Below are positions 1 to 7,612 of a DNA stretch of 64,000 nucleotides, piece after piece. The position numbers were made by a program, and so were the translations under genes. Source of the stretch: Paenibacillus sp. NFR01 (GTDB lineage: Bacteria; Bacillota; Bacilli; Paenibacillales; Paenibacillaceae); NCBI RefSeq assembly GCF_900111565.1, contig NZ_FOIK01000005.1, forward strand, positions 225,324 to 289,323, given 5' to 3'. Every line of letters starts with the position of its first letter. Positions within the stretch are counted from its first letter, which is position 1. The notes under the pieces are model-generated. The model saw only the letters and a list, made by a program, of their open reading frames with translations. It did not search any database and was not told where the DNA came from.

Positions 1-31
1 CAAGCTTCAAATTGCTCTCTTTCGAATGCAT
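1..31 (-). CDS. 5' end of an unidentified leftward gene (partial)
   Basis: Only the first ten codons lie in the window (MHSKESNLKL) before the left edge cuts the gene. The start is supported by an AAAAGGAG ribosome binding site ten bases upstream (positions 42-49 on the plus strand) and a good promoter further up. It is divergent from the copper operon. Nothing can be said about its function. Confidence 0.55.
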   Translation of the reverse strand, partial: MHSKESNLKL

Positions 32-73
32 GCTTTATTGGCTCCTTTTGGAATAAACTTAAAAACTGAATTA

Positions 74-102
74 ATTATAGTCAAATTTGAATAGGGTGGC
101 AA
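74..102 (-). promoter_or_regulatory. SigA-type promoter of the leftward edge gene
   Basis: Read on the minus strand: TTGCCA (102-97), 17-base spacer, TATAAT (79-74). It sits about 45 bases upstream of the edge gene's start codon. Confidence 0.6.
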
Positions 103-213
103 CCCTTTATTTTGATTGTTGGGGTTCCCGCGAAAGCTTAACTTAGCTTGGAATCTTTCCGGGAGGGGCGCTGCATTGCTTTCAGTATGCCCGAAGAATT
201 CGGCGAGATGTGA

Positions 214-240
214 TTGACATACCCATGGGGGGTATATTAT
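214..240 (+). promoter_or_regulatory. csoR-copZ promoter with overlapping CsoR-type operator
   Basis: TTGACA at 214-219 is followed by an AT-rich -10 region (TATTAT/ATTATA, 235-241). The spacer carries ATACCCATGGGGGGTAT-like dyad symmetry (about 219-236), the G/C-run palindrome typical of CsoR operators. A repressor bound here would sit between -35 and -10, consistent with copper-relieved autorepression. Confidence 0.7.
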
Positions 241-265
241 AGTTAAGCCAAGGAGGCTGATTGTT

Positions 266-610
266 GTGTCTACCAACGAACAAAGCCATGCCGGACACGC
301 CTGCGAAGAGGATTGCCACTCCCCGGCGGGAGTACGCAAGAGCCATCATTCCCCCGAGTTCAAGAACGGACTTTCGACCCGGCTGAACCGGATCGAGGGC
401 CAGATTCGCGGAATCAAGGGAATGATCGAGCGCGATACGTACTGCGACGATGTGCTGAACCAGTTGGCAGCCGTACAGTCTGCGCTGAACAGCGTCGGCA
501 AGCTGCTGCTTGAGGGCCATATGAAGAGCTGCATCATCGAGCGGATTGAAGCCGGCGAGCATGAAGTGATCGACGAACTGCTGGTCACAGTCAATAAGCT
601 GATGAAATAA
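266..610 (+). CDS. csoR: copper-sensing transcriptional repressor CsoR
   Basis: A 114-residue DUF156/CsoR-family all-helical repressor. Cu(I) ligands of the family are present as C60, H85 and C89 (YCDDVLNQ and GHMKSC segments). The N-terminal 30 residues are an extra tail rich in His and Cys (H8, H11, C13, C17, H18, H27, H28), which could hold additional metal. The start is a GTG nine bases after AAGGAGG (250-256). It is followed at 31 bases by copZ, so both are probably cotranscribed. In this family Cu(I) binding releases the protein from its operator, and matching palindromes stand before this gene and before copA. Other CsoR relatives (FrmR, RcnR) use different ligands, so the C-H-C set plus context favour copper. 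Confidence 0.92.
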   Translation: MSTNEQSHAGHACEEDCHSPAGVRKSHHSPEFKNGLSTRLNRIEGQIRGIKGMIERDTYCDDVLNQLAAVQSALNSVGKLLLEGHMKSCIIERIEAGEHEVIDELLVTVNKLMK

Positions 611-641
611 CCCATTATTTATTTCCAAGGAGGATATAGTC

Positions 642-842
642 ATGAGCAACGCAACACTTAATGTCGAAGGAATGTCCTGCAACCACTGCGTGAGCGCAGT
701 AGAGAAGGCGGTAAGCGGCGTAGGCGCGGCGGCTAAAGTTAATCTGGCAGCCAAAACCGTTGCCGTAGAATACGACGAAAGCAAAGTGACTTTGAATGAT
801 ATTAAAGCGGCGATCGAAGATCAAGGCTACGACGTCGTTTAA
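642..842 (+). CDS. copZ: copper chaperone CopZ
   Basis: A 66-residue heavy-metal-associated (HMA) domain protein of the usual CopZ length, with the Cu(I)-binding loop GMSCNHC at residues 10-16. In the family it shuttles Cu(I) in the cytoplasm to the CopA ATPase. The ribosome binding site AAGGAGGATATAGTC precedes the ATG. It is the second gene after csoR and is followed by a hairpin that may end the csoR-copZ transcript before copA. Confidence 0.93.
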   Translation: MSNATLNVEGMSCNHCVSAVEKAVSGVGAAAKVNLAAKTVAVEYDESKVTLNDIKAAIEDQGYDVV

Positions 843-859
843 TTGAATTTTGCATAAGG

Positions 860-912
860 AAGGCTTGGATCGCCAAGGACCGGACAGGTCCGGGAGGCCA
901 TGCCTTTTCTTT
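860..912 (+). terminator. probable terminator between copZ and copA
   Basis: Outer arms AAGGC (860-864) and GCCTT (902-906) enclose an inner GGACC/GGTCC hairpin (877-891). A T-rich run follows (TTTTCTTTTTC). The stem is imperfect, so partial read-through into copA is possible. Confidence 0.45.
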
Positions 913-923
913 TTCAATCCAGT

Positions 924-940
924 ATACCCCTATGGGGTAT
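924..940 (+). promoter_or_regulatory. CsoR-type operator in front of copA
   Basis: Near-perfect palindrome ATACCCCTATGGGGTAT, clearer than the copy before csoR. It lies 20 bases upstream of the copA start, so copA appears to have its own copper-responsive control. Confidence 0.75.
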
Positions 941-959
941 GAAAAGAGGTGTTCACATC

Positions 960-3212
960 ATGGAAACAGCAAATAAACCTGCCGGCAGCGGACAGTCGGC
1001 GGATTTCGATATTACCGGAATGACCTGCGCGGCGTGTTCGGCGCGGATCGAAAAGGTGCTTGGCCGAATGCCCGGCATCTCTTCGGTCAACGTCAACCTG
1101 GCCATGGAGACGGCCCATGTGGAATATGCTCCCGGGGATGTAACGCCGGATGCGATTATGGAGAAGGTAAGCAGCATCGGCTACAAAGCGGAGCTGAAGC
1201 AGGAACGCAAGGAGAACGGTAAACGCGAAGAGCTGATCGCGCACAAGCGCAACAAATGGATCCTTTCCGGATTGCTGTCGCTGCCGCTGCTGTGGGCGAT
1301 GGCCGGCCATTTTTCGTTTACCTCGGGGCTGCCGGTCCCGGAGCTGTTCATGAATCCGTGGTTCCAGCTGGCGCTTGCCACTCCGGTGCAATTCCTGATC
1401 GGCTGGCAGTTTTATACGAGCGCCTATAAGGCTTTGAAAAACGGCAGCGCGAATATGGATGTCCTGGTGGTGCTGGGGACGTCGGCGGCGTATTTTTACA
1501 GCTTGTACCTGAGCTTCGAATCGCTGGGCATGAGCGGGATGGACCATACGGTGGAGACGTATTACGAAACAAGCGCCCTACTGATTACGCTGATCCTGGT
1601 CGGCAAATGGTTTGAAGCGCTGGCCAAAGGCCGCTCGTCGGATGCGATCCGCAGCCTGATGGGCCTGCAGGCGAAGACGGCGCTGGTTGAACGGGACGGA
1701 CAGGAAATTACGGTTCCGGTCGAAGAGGTCATTCCGGGGGACCTCGTGCTGGTGAAGCCAGGGACGAAAATTCCCGTCGACGGCGAGGTCATCGAAGGTT
1801 TGTCTGCGGTGGATGAGTCGATGCTGACCGGCGAGAGCATCCCGGTGGAAAAAAAGCCGGGCGATGCCGTCATCGGGGCGACACTGAACAAAAACGGCGT
1901 TTTGCGGGTGAAAGCCCGCAAGGTCGGCCGCGACACGGCGCTGGCCCAAATCATCCGGGTCGTGGAAGAAGCGCAGGGGTCGAAAGCGCCGATCCAGCGG
2001 ATTGCGGACGTGATCTCGGGGATCTTTGTGCCGATTGTCGTCGGCATCGCGCTGGTGACCTTTGCGATCTGGTTTATCTGGGGCGCGCCTGGACAGTTTG
2101 CCGAGGCTTTGGAAAAAGCGATCGCCGTGCTGGTCATCGCCTGCCCTTGCGCGCTTGGCTTGGCGACGCCGACCTCGATCATGGCCGGTTCCGGCCGCGC
2201 CGCGGAGTTCGGCATCCTGTTTAAAGGCGGCGAACATCTGGAGGCCGCGCAGGCGATAAAGACCGTCGTATTGGATAAAACGGGGACCGTCACGCTTGGC
2301 AAACCGGTGCTGACGGATATTGTGACCTCCACCGGAATTACCGCGCACGGTAAAGAAACGGCGGAGAACCGCGTGCTGGCCGTTGCGGCGGCGGCGGAGA
2401 AGCTGTCAGAGCATCCGTTGGCCGAAGCAATTGTCGCGGGCGCGGCAGATCGCGGACTGGTACTGCCGCAAGCAGGACAGTTCCGTAACGTGCCGGGCCG
2501 CGGCATTATCGCTGCGGTGGATGGGCAACAGGTGCTGGTCGGCACGCGGCGGATGATGGATGAGCAAGGCCTTGACATCGCCCCTTGGGAAGCCGTGATG
2601 ACCCGGCTGGAACGTGAAGGCAAGACGGCCATGCTGGTTGCCGCGGAAGGCGCGATCCTCGGCGTGGTTGCCGTTGCCGATACGATCAAGGAGACCTCGC
2701 GGGCCGCGGTAGAACGGCTGCAGGCAATGGGCATCGAGATCGTGATGATCACGGGCGACAACCGTATCACCGCCGAGGCGATTGCCGCGCAGGCCGGCAT
2801 CCGCAAGGTGCTGGCCGAGGTGCCGCCGGAAGGCAAAGCCGCCGAGATCCGCAGGCTGCAAAGCGGCGGGAGCAAGGTGGCGATGGTCGGCGACGGCATC
2901 AACGATGCGCCGGCTCTGGCGACGGCAGATACCGGCATGGCCATCGGCACCGGTACGGATGTGGCGATGGAAGCGGCCGATGTGACGCTGATGCGCGGCG
3001 ACCTGCAAAGCATTCCCGACGCCATCCTGATGAGCCGCAAAACGATGAAGAACATCAAGCAAAATTTGTTCTGGGCCTTGGCCTATAATATAATTGGAAT
3101 ACCGATCGCAGCGCTCGGATTTCTTGCTCCCTGGCTCGCCGGGGCGGCAATGGCCTTCAGCTCGGTTTCGGTCGTGCTGAATGCGCTGCGGCTGCAGCGG
3201 GTAAAGTTATAG
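960..3212 (+). CDS. copA: Cu(+)-exporting P1B-type ATPase CopA
   Basis: A 750-residue P1B-1 ATPase that pumps Cu(I) out across the cytoplasmic membrane. Seen in order: one N-terminal HMA domain with GMTCAAC (C23, C26), paired membrane segments, the actuator TGES motif (MLTGESIPVEKK), the membrane CPC motif (C395-P396-C397), the phosphorylated DKTGT (D439), the SEHPLAEAI HP-loop, TGDN and GDGINDAP. B. subtilis CopA has two HMA domains, so this is a short form. The ATG at 960 is chosen because it follows AAAAGAGGTG. An in-frame ATG at 900 lies upstream of the CsoR operator and would place the operator inside the coding region. CopZ is the likely Cu donor. Confidence 0.95.
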   Translation: METANKPAGSGQSADFDITGMTCAACSARIEKVLGRMPGISSVNVNLAMETAHVEYAPGDVTPDAIMEKVSSIGYKAELKQERKENGKREELIAHKRNKWILSGLLSLPLLWAMAGHFSFTSGLPVPELFMNPWFQLALATPVQFLIGWQFYTSAYKALKNGSANMDVLVVLGTSAAYFYSLYLSFESLGMSGMDHTVETYYETSALLITLILVGKWFEALAKGRSSDAIRSLMGLQAKTALVERDGQEITVPVEEVIPGDLVLVKPGTKIPVDGEVIEGLSAVDESMLTGESIPVEKKPGDAVIGATLNKNGVLRVKARKVGRDTALAQIIRVVEEAQGSKAPIQRIADVISGIFVPIVVGIALVTFAIWFIWGAPGQFAEALEKAIAVLVIACPCALGLATPTSIMAGSGRAAEFGILFKGGEHLEAAQAIKTVVLDKTGTVTLGKPVLTDIVTSTGITAHGKETAENRVLAVAAAAEKLSEHPLAEAIVAGAADRGLVLPQAGQFRNVPGRGIIAAVDGQQVLVGTRRMMDEQGLDIAPWEAVMTRLEREGKTAMLVAAEGAILGVVAVADTIKETSRAAVERLQAMGIEIVMITGDNRITAEAIAAQAGIRKVLAEVPPEGKAAEIRRLQSGGSKVAMVGDGINDAPALATADTGMAIGTGTDVAMEAADVTLMRGDLQSIPDAILMSRKTMKNIKQNLFWALAYNIIGIPIAALGFLAPWLAGAAMAFSSVSVVLNALRLQRVKL

Positions 3213-3242
3213 AAAGATAGAGGCGCAAAGGAGCGGAATGGA

Positions 3243-4034
3243 ATGGGCAATGAAGCGGATAATCAAGCGGGGGATTCGGCGGGCACCGTGACCAGCGAGA
3301 CGATTGAGCTGCTGCGGCGGCATACGTCGGTCCGGCAATATCAGGACCGGCCGGTCAGCGAGGCGCAGCTTGCAGCCATCGTCGGCGCAGCGCAGATGGC
3401 CTCGACCTCCAGCAATGTGCAGGCATACAGCGTAATCGCCGTCAGGGATGCGGCGCTGAAGCAGCAGTTGTCGGCTTTGTCCGGCAACCAGGCCTATATT
3501 GAGCAGTGCCCGGTGTTCCTGGTATGGTGCGCCGATCTGTACCGCCTGCGCGGTGCGGCGGCTGCGCATGGAGACGGCGGCGAGACGTATGAAGATACGA
3601 CGGAGCAGCTGCTCGTCGCCACCATCGACGCCGCACTGGCAGCGCAGAATGCCGCCGTGGCCGCCGAGTCGCTCGGCCTCGGCATCGTCTATATCGGCGG
3701 CGTGCGCAATAACAGCGCGGAGCTGTCCCAGCTGCTGGGCTTGCCGGAGCTGGTGTACCCGGTCTTCGGCATGTGCCTCGGTTACCCGGCCGGCGTGAAT
3801 GGCCTCCGTCCGCGGCTGCCGCTGAAGGCGGTACTGCATCATGAGCGTTATGATGCAGCCGCGCAGCCGGAGCAGGTCGCCCTGTACGACGATGCATATA
3901 CGGCGTATATGCATGAGCGCACCGGCGGCAAGCAGGCCGTCGCCTGGTCGGCGACGATGGCACAGCGGCTGGCGCAGCCCGTCCGGCTGCACATGCAGGA
4001 TTTCCTGCGCGCGCGGGGCTTTATGCGCAGGTAG
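3243..4034 (+). CDS. NADPH-dependent FMN oxidoreductase, NfrA/NfsA-type nitroreductase
   Basis: A 263-residue flavoprotein of the nitroreductase fold, close in length to B. subtilis NfrA1/YcnD. The N-terminal RRHTSVRQYQDRPVS segment and the SSNVQAYSVI and LVWCADLYR segments are typical FMN- and NADPH-binding elements of the NfsA branch; the C-terminal excursion (ATMAQRLAQP...FLRARGF) is also typical. Expected chemistry is two-electron reduction of quinones, nitroaromatics or FMN. AAAGGAG precedes the start. It begins 30 bases after copA with no obvious terminator between, so it could be co-expressed with copper export as a redox-stress function; that link is inference. Confidence 0.85.
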   Translation: MGNEADNQAGDSAGTVTSETIELLRRHTSVRQYQDRPVSEAQLAAIVGAAQMASTSSNVQAYSVIAVRDAALKQQLSALSGNQAYIEQCPVFLVWCADLYRLRGAAAAHGDGGETYEDTTEQLLVATIDAALAAQNAAVAAESLGLGIVYIGGVRNNSAELSQLLGLPELVYPVFGMCLGYPAGVNGLRPRLPLKAVLHHERYDAAAQPEQVALYDDAYTAYMHERTGGKQAVAWSATMAQRLAQPVRLHMQDFLRARGFMRR

Positions 4035-4037
4035 CTG

Positions 4038-4209
4038 GCCGCTCCGGGTAGGCGGAGCGGCAGGATCGCCCGCGCCCGGGTACTGGCGCGGGCAAAGTTA
4101 AAGGCGCAACCGGGAGAATCCGGTTGCGCCTTTTGGTGTTGTTGGAGGCGGCGATGGCCTCCAACGAAGGCGCCGCATTGGCGCGAATAACGGCAGAGAT
4201 GCCGTTATT
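4038..4209. repeat. run of six consecutive hairpins between convergent genes
   Basis: Six inverted repeats follow one another: 4038-4061 (8 bp), 4068-4093 (9 bp), 4100-4133 (about 14 bp), 4142-4164 (8 bp), 4170-4184 (5 bp) and 4186-4209 (10 bp, overlapping the thiZ stop codon). The third has a T-run and is a terminator. The last has arms AATAACGGCA/TGCCGTTATT, which resemble the ends of the interspersed repeats found at 52774-52962. Confidence 0.7.
4100..4134 (+). terminator. terminator after the flavin reductase gene
   Basis: Stem AAAGGCGCAACCGG / CCGGTTGCGCCTTT with loop GAGAAT and a short T-run. It can also work leftward for the thi operon because the 5' arm begins with an A-run. Confidence 0.8.
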
Positions 4210-5134
4210 TCGTGCCCGCGGCGGCGCCCTTCGCCTGCTCCTCGCGCATCCACTGCGAGAGCTGGCGCTTGAGCCGGATAAACTCCGGCTCGTCGGCGAT
4301 TTCCTCGCGGCGCGGCCGCGGGAACGGGACGTCGACCGTCTGGAGCACGGAGCCCGGACGGCCGGAGAAGACGTAGATGCGGCTGGAGAGCAGCAGCGCC
4401 TCCTCGATGTTGTGGGTGATGAACAGCACGGAGCGGCGGTTCTCCTCCCACAGCTCCAGCAGCCAGCGCTGCATCTCGCTGCGCGTCAGCGCGTCGAGCG
4501 CGCTGAACGGCTCGTCGAGCAGCATCAGCTCCTGCGGGGCCAGCAGCGCCCGCAAAAAAGCGGCCCGCTGCTGCATGCCGCCGGACAGCATATGCGGGTA
4601 AGCCCGCTCGAAGCCGCCGAGGCCGATCTTGGCCAGCCACCCGCGGGCGGTTTCCCGCGCCGCGCCGCGCGGGTTGTCCTTGAGCTCCAAGGCGAGCAGG
4701 ACATTGTCCTCAATGGTCCGCCACGGGAACAGCGCCGGCTGCTGCGGCATGTAGCTGATCTCGCCGCGTTTGCCGGTGACGTCGACGCCATTCATGCGCA
4801 CCGTCCCGGAATCCGGCGCCGTCAGGCCGCCGATGATGTGAAAGAGCGTGCTTTTGCCGCAGCCCGAGGGGCCGACAATGGAGACGAACTCCTGCGGCTG
4901 CACGGTCAACGAGACGTTGTCCAGCACGGCCGTCGTGCGGCGACGGTGCGTGAAGGACTTCGAGACGCCGGAAACTTCAAGCGCCGGCGACATATTAACC
5001 GAGCCCGCCGCACCGGGGACTTTACGTTCTATACCGTCCAGCGGTGTGAAACCGCCGGTAGAAGGACTGTCCGAATCAACGTCCGGCTCCATGCCTAATT
5101 CCATTTCCGTGTCCATCCCGGAACCTATGCTCAT
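4205..5134 (-). CDS. thiZ: ABC transporter ATPase for thiamine precursor uptake (ThiZ-like)
   Basis: A 309-residue ABC ATPase of the nitrate/sulfonate/taurine/HMP importer class. Motifs: Walker A GPSGCGKST, Q-loop (MPQQPALFPW), signature LSGGMQQR, Walker B LMLLDEPFSALD and the H-loop (FITHNIEEA). About 45 residues precede the ABC core, longer than usual, with an acidic low-complexity sequence. The start is fixed by GAGGAGGAAAGG just upstream. It is the last gene of a leftward operon behind a TPP riboswitch, so the expected substrate is the thiamine pyrimidine precursor. It energises the thiX permease. Confidence 0.85.
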   Translation of the reverse strand: MSIGSGMDTEMELGMEPDVDSDSPSTGGFTPLDGIERKVPGAAGSVNMSPALEVSGVSKSFTHRRRTTAVLDNVSLTVQPQEFVSIVGPSGCGKSTLFHIIGGLTAPDSGTVRMNGVDVTGKRGEISYMPQQPALFPWRTIEDNVLLALELKDNPRGAARETARGWLAKIGLGGFERAYPHMLSGGMQQRAAFLRALLAPQELMLLDEPFSALDALTRSEMQRWLLELWEENRRSVLFITHNIEEALLLSSRIYVFSGRPGSVLQTVDVPFPRPRREEIADEPEFIRLKRQLSQWMREEQAKGAAAGTK

Positions 5135-5150
5135 GTCCTTTCCTCCTCTC

Positions 5151-5912
5151 TCAAGAATGACCGCGCGGTTTCCAGCGCACGAGCCATTTTTCCAGCAGGG
5201 CGATCAGCGCGAACAGCAGCAGGCTAAGCAGTACAATAATGACAATGGCAACGAACATGCGATCCGTGCGGTACGCCGATTTTTGCAGCAGCATATAATA
5301 GCCGATCCCTTTATCCGCCCCGATCCATTCGGCGACGACGGAGCCCATGACCGCGTAGGTCGCGGATATTTTCAACCCGGAGAACAAGCTTGGCAAGGAG
5401 CCGGGCAGCTCCAGCTTGGCGAAAATCTGCCATTTGCTCGCCCCGGCCATCTTCATATAATTCATCATGACCCGGTCGCTCTGCGCCAGCCCGCCCATAG
5501 CGGCCACGGCTACCGGGAAGAAGCAAACAAGGGTGATCAGCACGATTTTGGGCAAAAGGCCAAAGCCGAACCAGATGATCAGCAGCGGCCCCAAGGCGAT
5601 GGAAGGCACGTTCTGGCTAAGGATCAGCAGCGGGTAGAGCGCACGCTTTAGCCAAGGCAGCAGATGCAGCAGCAATGCAACGATAAAACCGACGCCGGTG
5701 CCGATCGGAAACCCGATCAAGGTCAGCCGCAGCGTCGCCGCCGTATGCTCCCACAGTCCCGAGGCATTGCCGGAGAATTCGCTGCCGATCTCGCCGGGGC
5801 TGGGCAAAATCCAGGATTCGATGTGGAAGGCGGATACCGCAACCTGCCAGCCGGCCACAAATAAGATGACCGCCACAAGGGGCGGCCATATTTGCTTCCA
5901 GTACGATCTCAC
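5151..5912 (-). CDS. thiX: ABC transporter permease for thiamine precursor uptake (ThiX-like)
   Basis: A 253-residue integral membrane permease of the SsuC/TauC class with about six membrane segments. The EAA-like cytoplasmic loop contacting the ATPase is seen around MKMAGASKWQIFAKLELPGSLPSLFSGL. Four bases overlap the preceding MTH1187-family gene, and thiZ follows after 16 bases, which indicates translational coupling. Role is inferred from the riboswitch and the THI5-like binding protein in the same operon. Confidence 0.85.
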   Translation of the reverse strand: MRSYWKQIWPPLVAVILFVAGWQVAVSAFHIESWILPSPGEIGSEFSGNASGLWEHTAATLRLTLIGFPIGTGVGFIVALLLHLLPWLKRALYPLLILSQNVPSIALGPLLIIWFGFGLLPKIVLITLVCFFPVAVAAMGGLAQSDRVMMNYMKMAGASKWQIFAKLELPGSLPSLFSGLKISATYAVMGSVVAEWIGADKGIGYYMLLQKSAYRTDRMFVAIVIIVLLSLLLFALIALLEKWLVRWKPRGHS

Positions 5913-6202
5913 GGACGGTATTTCTCCGTCAGTTTGTCCATGCTGATGCCGTTCGGATTATGGGCGATCTTGATCTGGGAGATGACGCTCGGGCTGCCGT
6001 GCTCGATCAGTGCTTCGTGCATCTTGCGGACAACGTCCAGCAGTTCGTCCAGTTCGCCCTCCATCGTTGTCTCCAGCGGATTGACCTGATGTTTGACGCC
6101 GGATGCCTGAATCACTTGAATCGCATGGTCGACATAAGGAATGGAATCTTCATTGTTCGGAGTCTTCGGAATTACTTGAATGCTGAGCAGCGTATTTGCC
6201 AC
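5909..6202 (-). CDS. MTH1187/YkoF-type thiamine-binding family protein
   Basis: A 97-residue protein of the MTH1187 (thiamine_BP) family: it begins with a beta strand, then IPYVDHAIQVIQASGV, an ETTMEGELDELLDVVRKMHEAL helix, and VSQIKIAHNP. B. subtilis YkoF binds thiamine or its pyrimidine moiety and is encoded with the YkoEDC importer. The gene sits between the binding-protein and permease genes. A cytoplasmic thiamine/HMP-binding or buffering role is likely. A second family member is at 63169-63474. Confidence 0.8.
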   Translation of the reverse strand: MANTLLSIQVIPKTPNNEDSIPYVDHAIQVIQASGVKHQVNPLETTMEGELDELLDVVRKMHEALIEHGSPSVISQIKIAHNPNGISMDKLTEKYRP

Positions 6203-6246
6203 GGTTAATCATCCTCTCATCAATATATCTTATCCAATTAGTTTCA

Positions 6247-7308
6247 TTATTCAGCCGGTAAAAAGTCGTTCGTGAACGCCTTGGACGCATCCAGCGGCTG
6301 ATCCAGCAGCTTCAGGCCGTACATCCAGTCGGCGTAGTTTTTCCATACTTCCTCTTTCTGCTCACCCCAGCGGGCGGCATCGTCCTGGTAGCGCGGGCTA
6401 AGCCATTTCTGGCTGGCCAGCACCAGCTTCGGATCCAGGTCGGGCACGGCCTTCGACAGGATGCCTGCGGACTCTTCCGGATGCGCGATGGCATATTCAT
6501 ATCCTTCGGACGTGGCTTTCATAAAAGCTTTAACCACATCGGGCTGTCCGGCAATCTCTTTCTCGCTGGTGACCAGCACCGGCGTGTAATAATCAAGCTG
6601 CGGCGCGTAATCCTTCAGATAGATCATATCGAGCGGTTCGCCGCGCAGCTCGGCTTCAATGCCGGTCCAGGCGTAGAAGATCCAGGCAAAGTCGATGTCG
6701 CGTTTGACGGCGGTAAAATAATCGGCTTCGCCGATATTGACCAGCTTAACCTTTTTCACGTCGCCGCCTTCGGGATCCATGATCGCCTTCATGGCCGCTT
6801 CTTCGGCCGGCGAGCCCCAGCCGCCGTACGTTTTGCCTTCGAAATCCTTCGGCGACTTGATGCCTTTATCCTTCGGCGCGGCAAAACCTGACGTATTATG
6901 CTGGATGATGGCGGCGATGGAGACGAGCGGGACGCCTTGCAGGCGGGCCAGCGTCAGGCTTTCCTGGGCGCTGATGCCGAAGGCGGCTTCGCCCGAGGTG
7001 ACCATCGCGTCGGCGCCGGCGGAGCCGGGCTGCACGATGTCGACGTCAAGCCCCTCTTGCTCGTAATACCCCAGATCCTTGGCTACATACAGCCCGGTGT
7101 GGTTCGTGTTCGGCGTCCAGTCGAGCGCGACCTTGATTTTGGTCAGCGTTTTAGGCGCAGCCGCCGTGGCTGCCGGCGAAGCTTCGGGCGATGCTGCCGC
7201 ATTGCCAACGTCACCGCTTGCATTGCCTCCGTTATTACCGCCGCACCCGGTGGCCGCAACCAGCAGCAGTCCGGCCAGGGCGGTGCCCATCATTTTTCTC
7301 ATAACCAT
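6247..7308 (-). CDS. thiY: THI5/NMT1-like substrate-binding lipoprotein (ThiY-like)
   Basis: A 353-residue extracellular solute-binding protein. The N terminus is a lipoprotein signal (MVMRKMMGTALAGLLLVAATGC), followed by a low-complexity Gly/Ala/Pro linker. The mature part starts with LTKIKVALDWTPNTNHTGLYVAKDLGYYEQEGLDV, the hallmark of the THI5/NMT1 family that binds the thiamine pyrimidine precursor (HMP or formylaminopyrimidine). The ATG at 7308 is chosen because GGGAGGAG lies at good spacing upstream; the ATG at 7332 overlaps that site. First gene of the TPP-controlled operon. Confidence 0.9.
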   Translation of the reverse strand: MVMRKMMGTALAGLLLVAATGCGGNNGGNASGDVGNAAASPEASPAATAAAPKTLTKIKVALDWTPNTNHTGLYVAKDLGYYEQEGLDVDIVQPGSAGADAMVTSGEAAFGISAQESLTLARLQGVPLVSIAAIIQHNTSGFAAPKDKGIKSPKDFEGKTYGGWGSPAEEAAMKAIMDPEGGDVKKVKLVNIGEADYFTAVKRDIDFAWIFYAWTGIEAELRGEPLDMIYLKDYAPQLDYYTPVLVTSEKEIAGQPDVVKAFMKATSEGYEYAIAHPEESAGILSKAVPDLDPKLVLASQKWLSPRYQDDAARWGEQKEEVWKNYADWMYGLKLLDQPLDASKAFTNDFLPAE

Positions 7309-7366
7309 TTCTCTTCTCTCTCCTCCCAGCAAACCCTAGTCTTCCAATTCCGCGATATACCCATAC

Positions 7367-7395
7367 AAAAAAGGCGCCCCGACAATCGGGACGCC
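7367..7395 (-). terminator. riboswitch-controlled terminator before thiY
   Basis: On the minus strand a 10-bp stem GGCGTCCCGA / TCGGGGCGCC with a 3-base loop is followed by six T. It lies between the TPP aptamer and thiY, the position expected for a transcriptional expression platform. Confidence 0.85.
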
Positions 7396-7439
7396 GCAAA
7401 TGCGCAAGGTGGCAAGTACTGTCAAACAGGCCTTAACCG

Positions 7440-7540
7440 TAAAGTGTTCCTACGCTGGCATTATCCAGATCAGGTATAAGGGTCAGTATCTTTATGGGAT
7501 ACAATCTCAGCCGGCCGATTCCAGCACCCCTGGGTCTATG
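7440..7540 (-). ncRNA. TPP riboswitch (THI element)
   Basis: The minus strand carries the conserved TPP aptamer elements in order: GGGGTGCT, CGGCTGAGA, ACCCTTATACCTGATCTGG, and ATAATGCCAGCGTAGGAA. They match the thi-box consensus of Firmicutes closely. It lies between a sigma-A promoter and a terminator hairpin upstream of thiY. TPP binding is expected to favour termination and shut the importer off. Confidence 0.95.
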
Positions 7541-7572
7541 AAGTTTCCGGGCATTGCTTCGTTCTACGGTGT

Positions 7573-7601
7573 ATTATAGACGCGTGTTCACTTGATGTCC
7601 A
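7573..7601 (-). promoter_or_regulatory. promoter of the thiamine precursor transporter operon
   Basis: Minus strand TGGACA (7601-7596), 17-base spacer, TATAAT (7578-7573), about 30 bases upstream of the TPP aptamer. Confidence 0.8.
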
Positions 7602-7612
7602 GCGTTAATCTT

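Noticed and set aside
900..959. Upstream ATG extending copA by 20 residues
   Set aside because: It would translate through the CsoR operator and promoter region and lacks a ribosome binding site.
1562..3058. Long minus-strand open frame opposite copA (498 residues)
   Set aside because: It is a high-GC antisense shadow. The composition is Ser/Ala/Thr/Arg-rich with no motif, and the opposite frame has every P-type ATPase motif.
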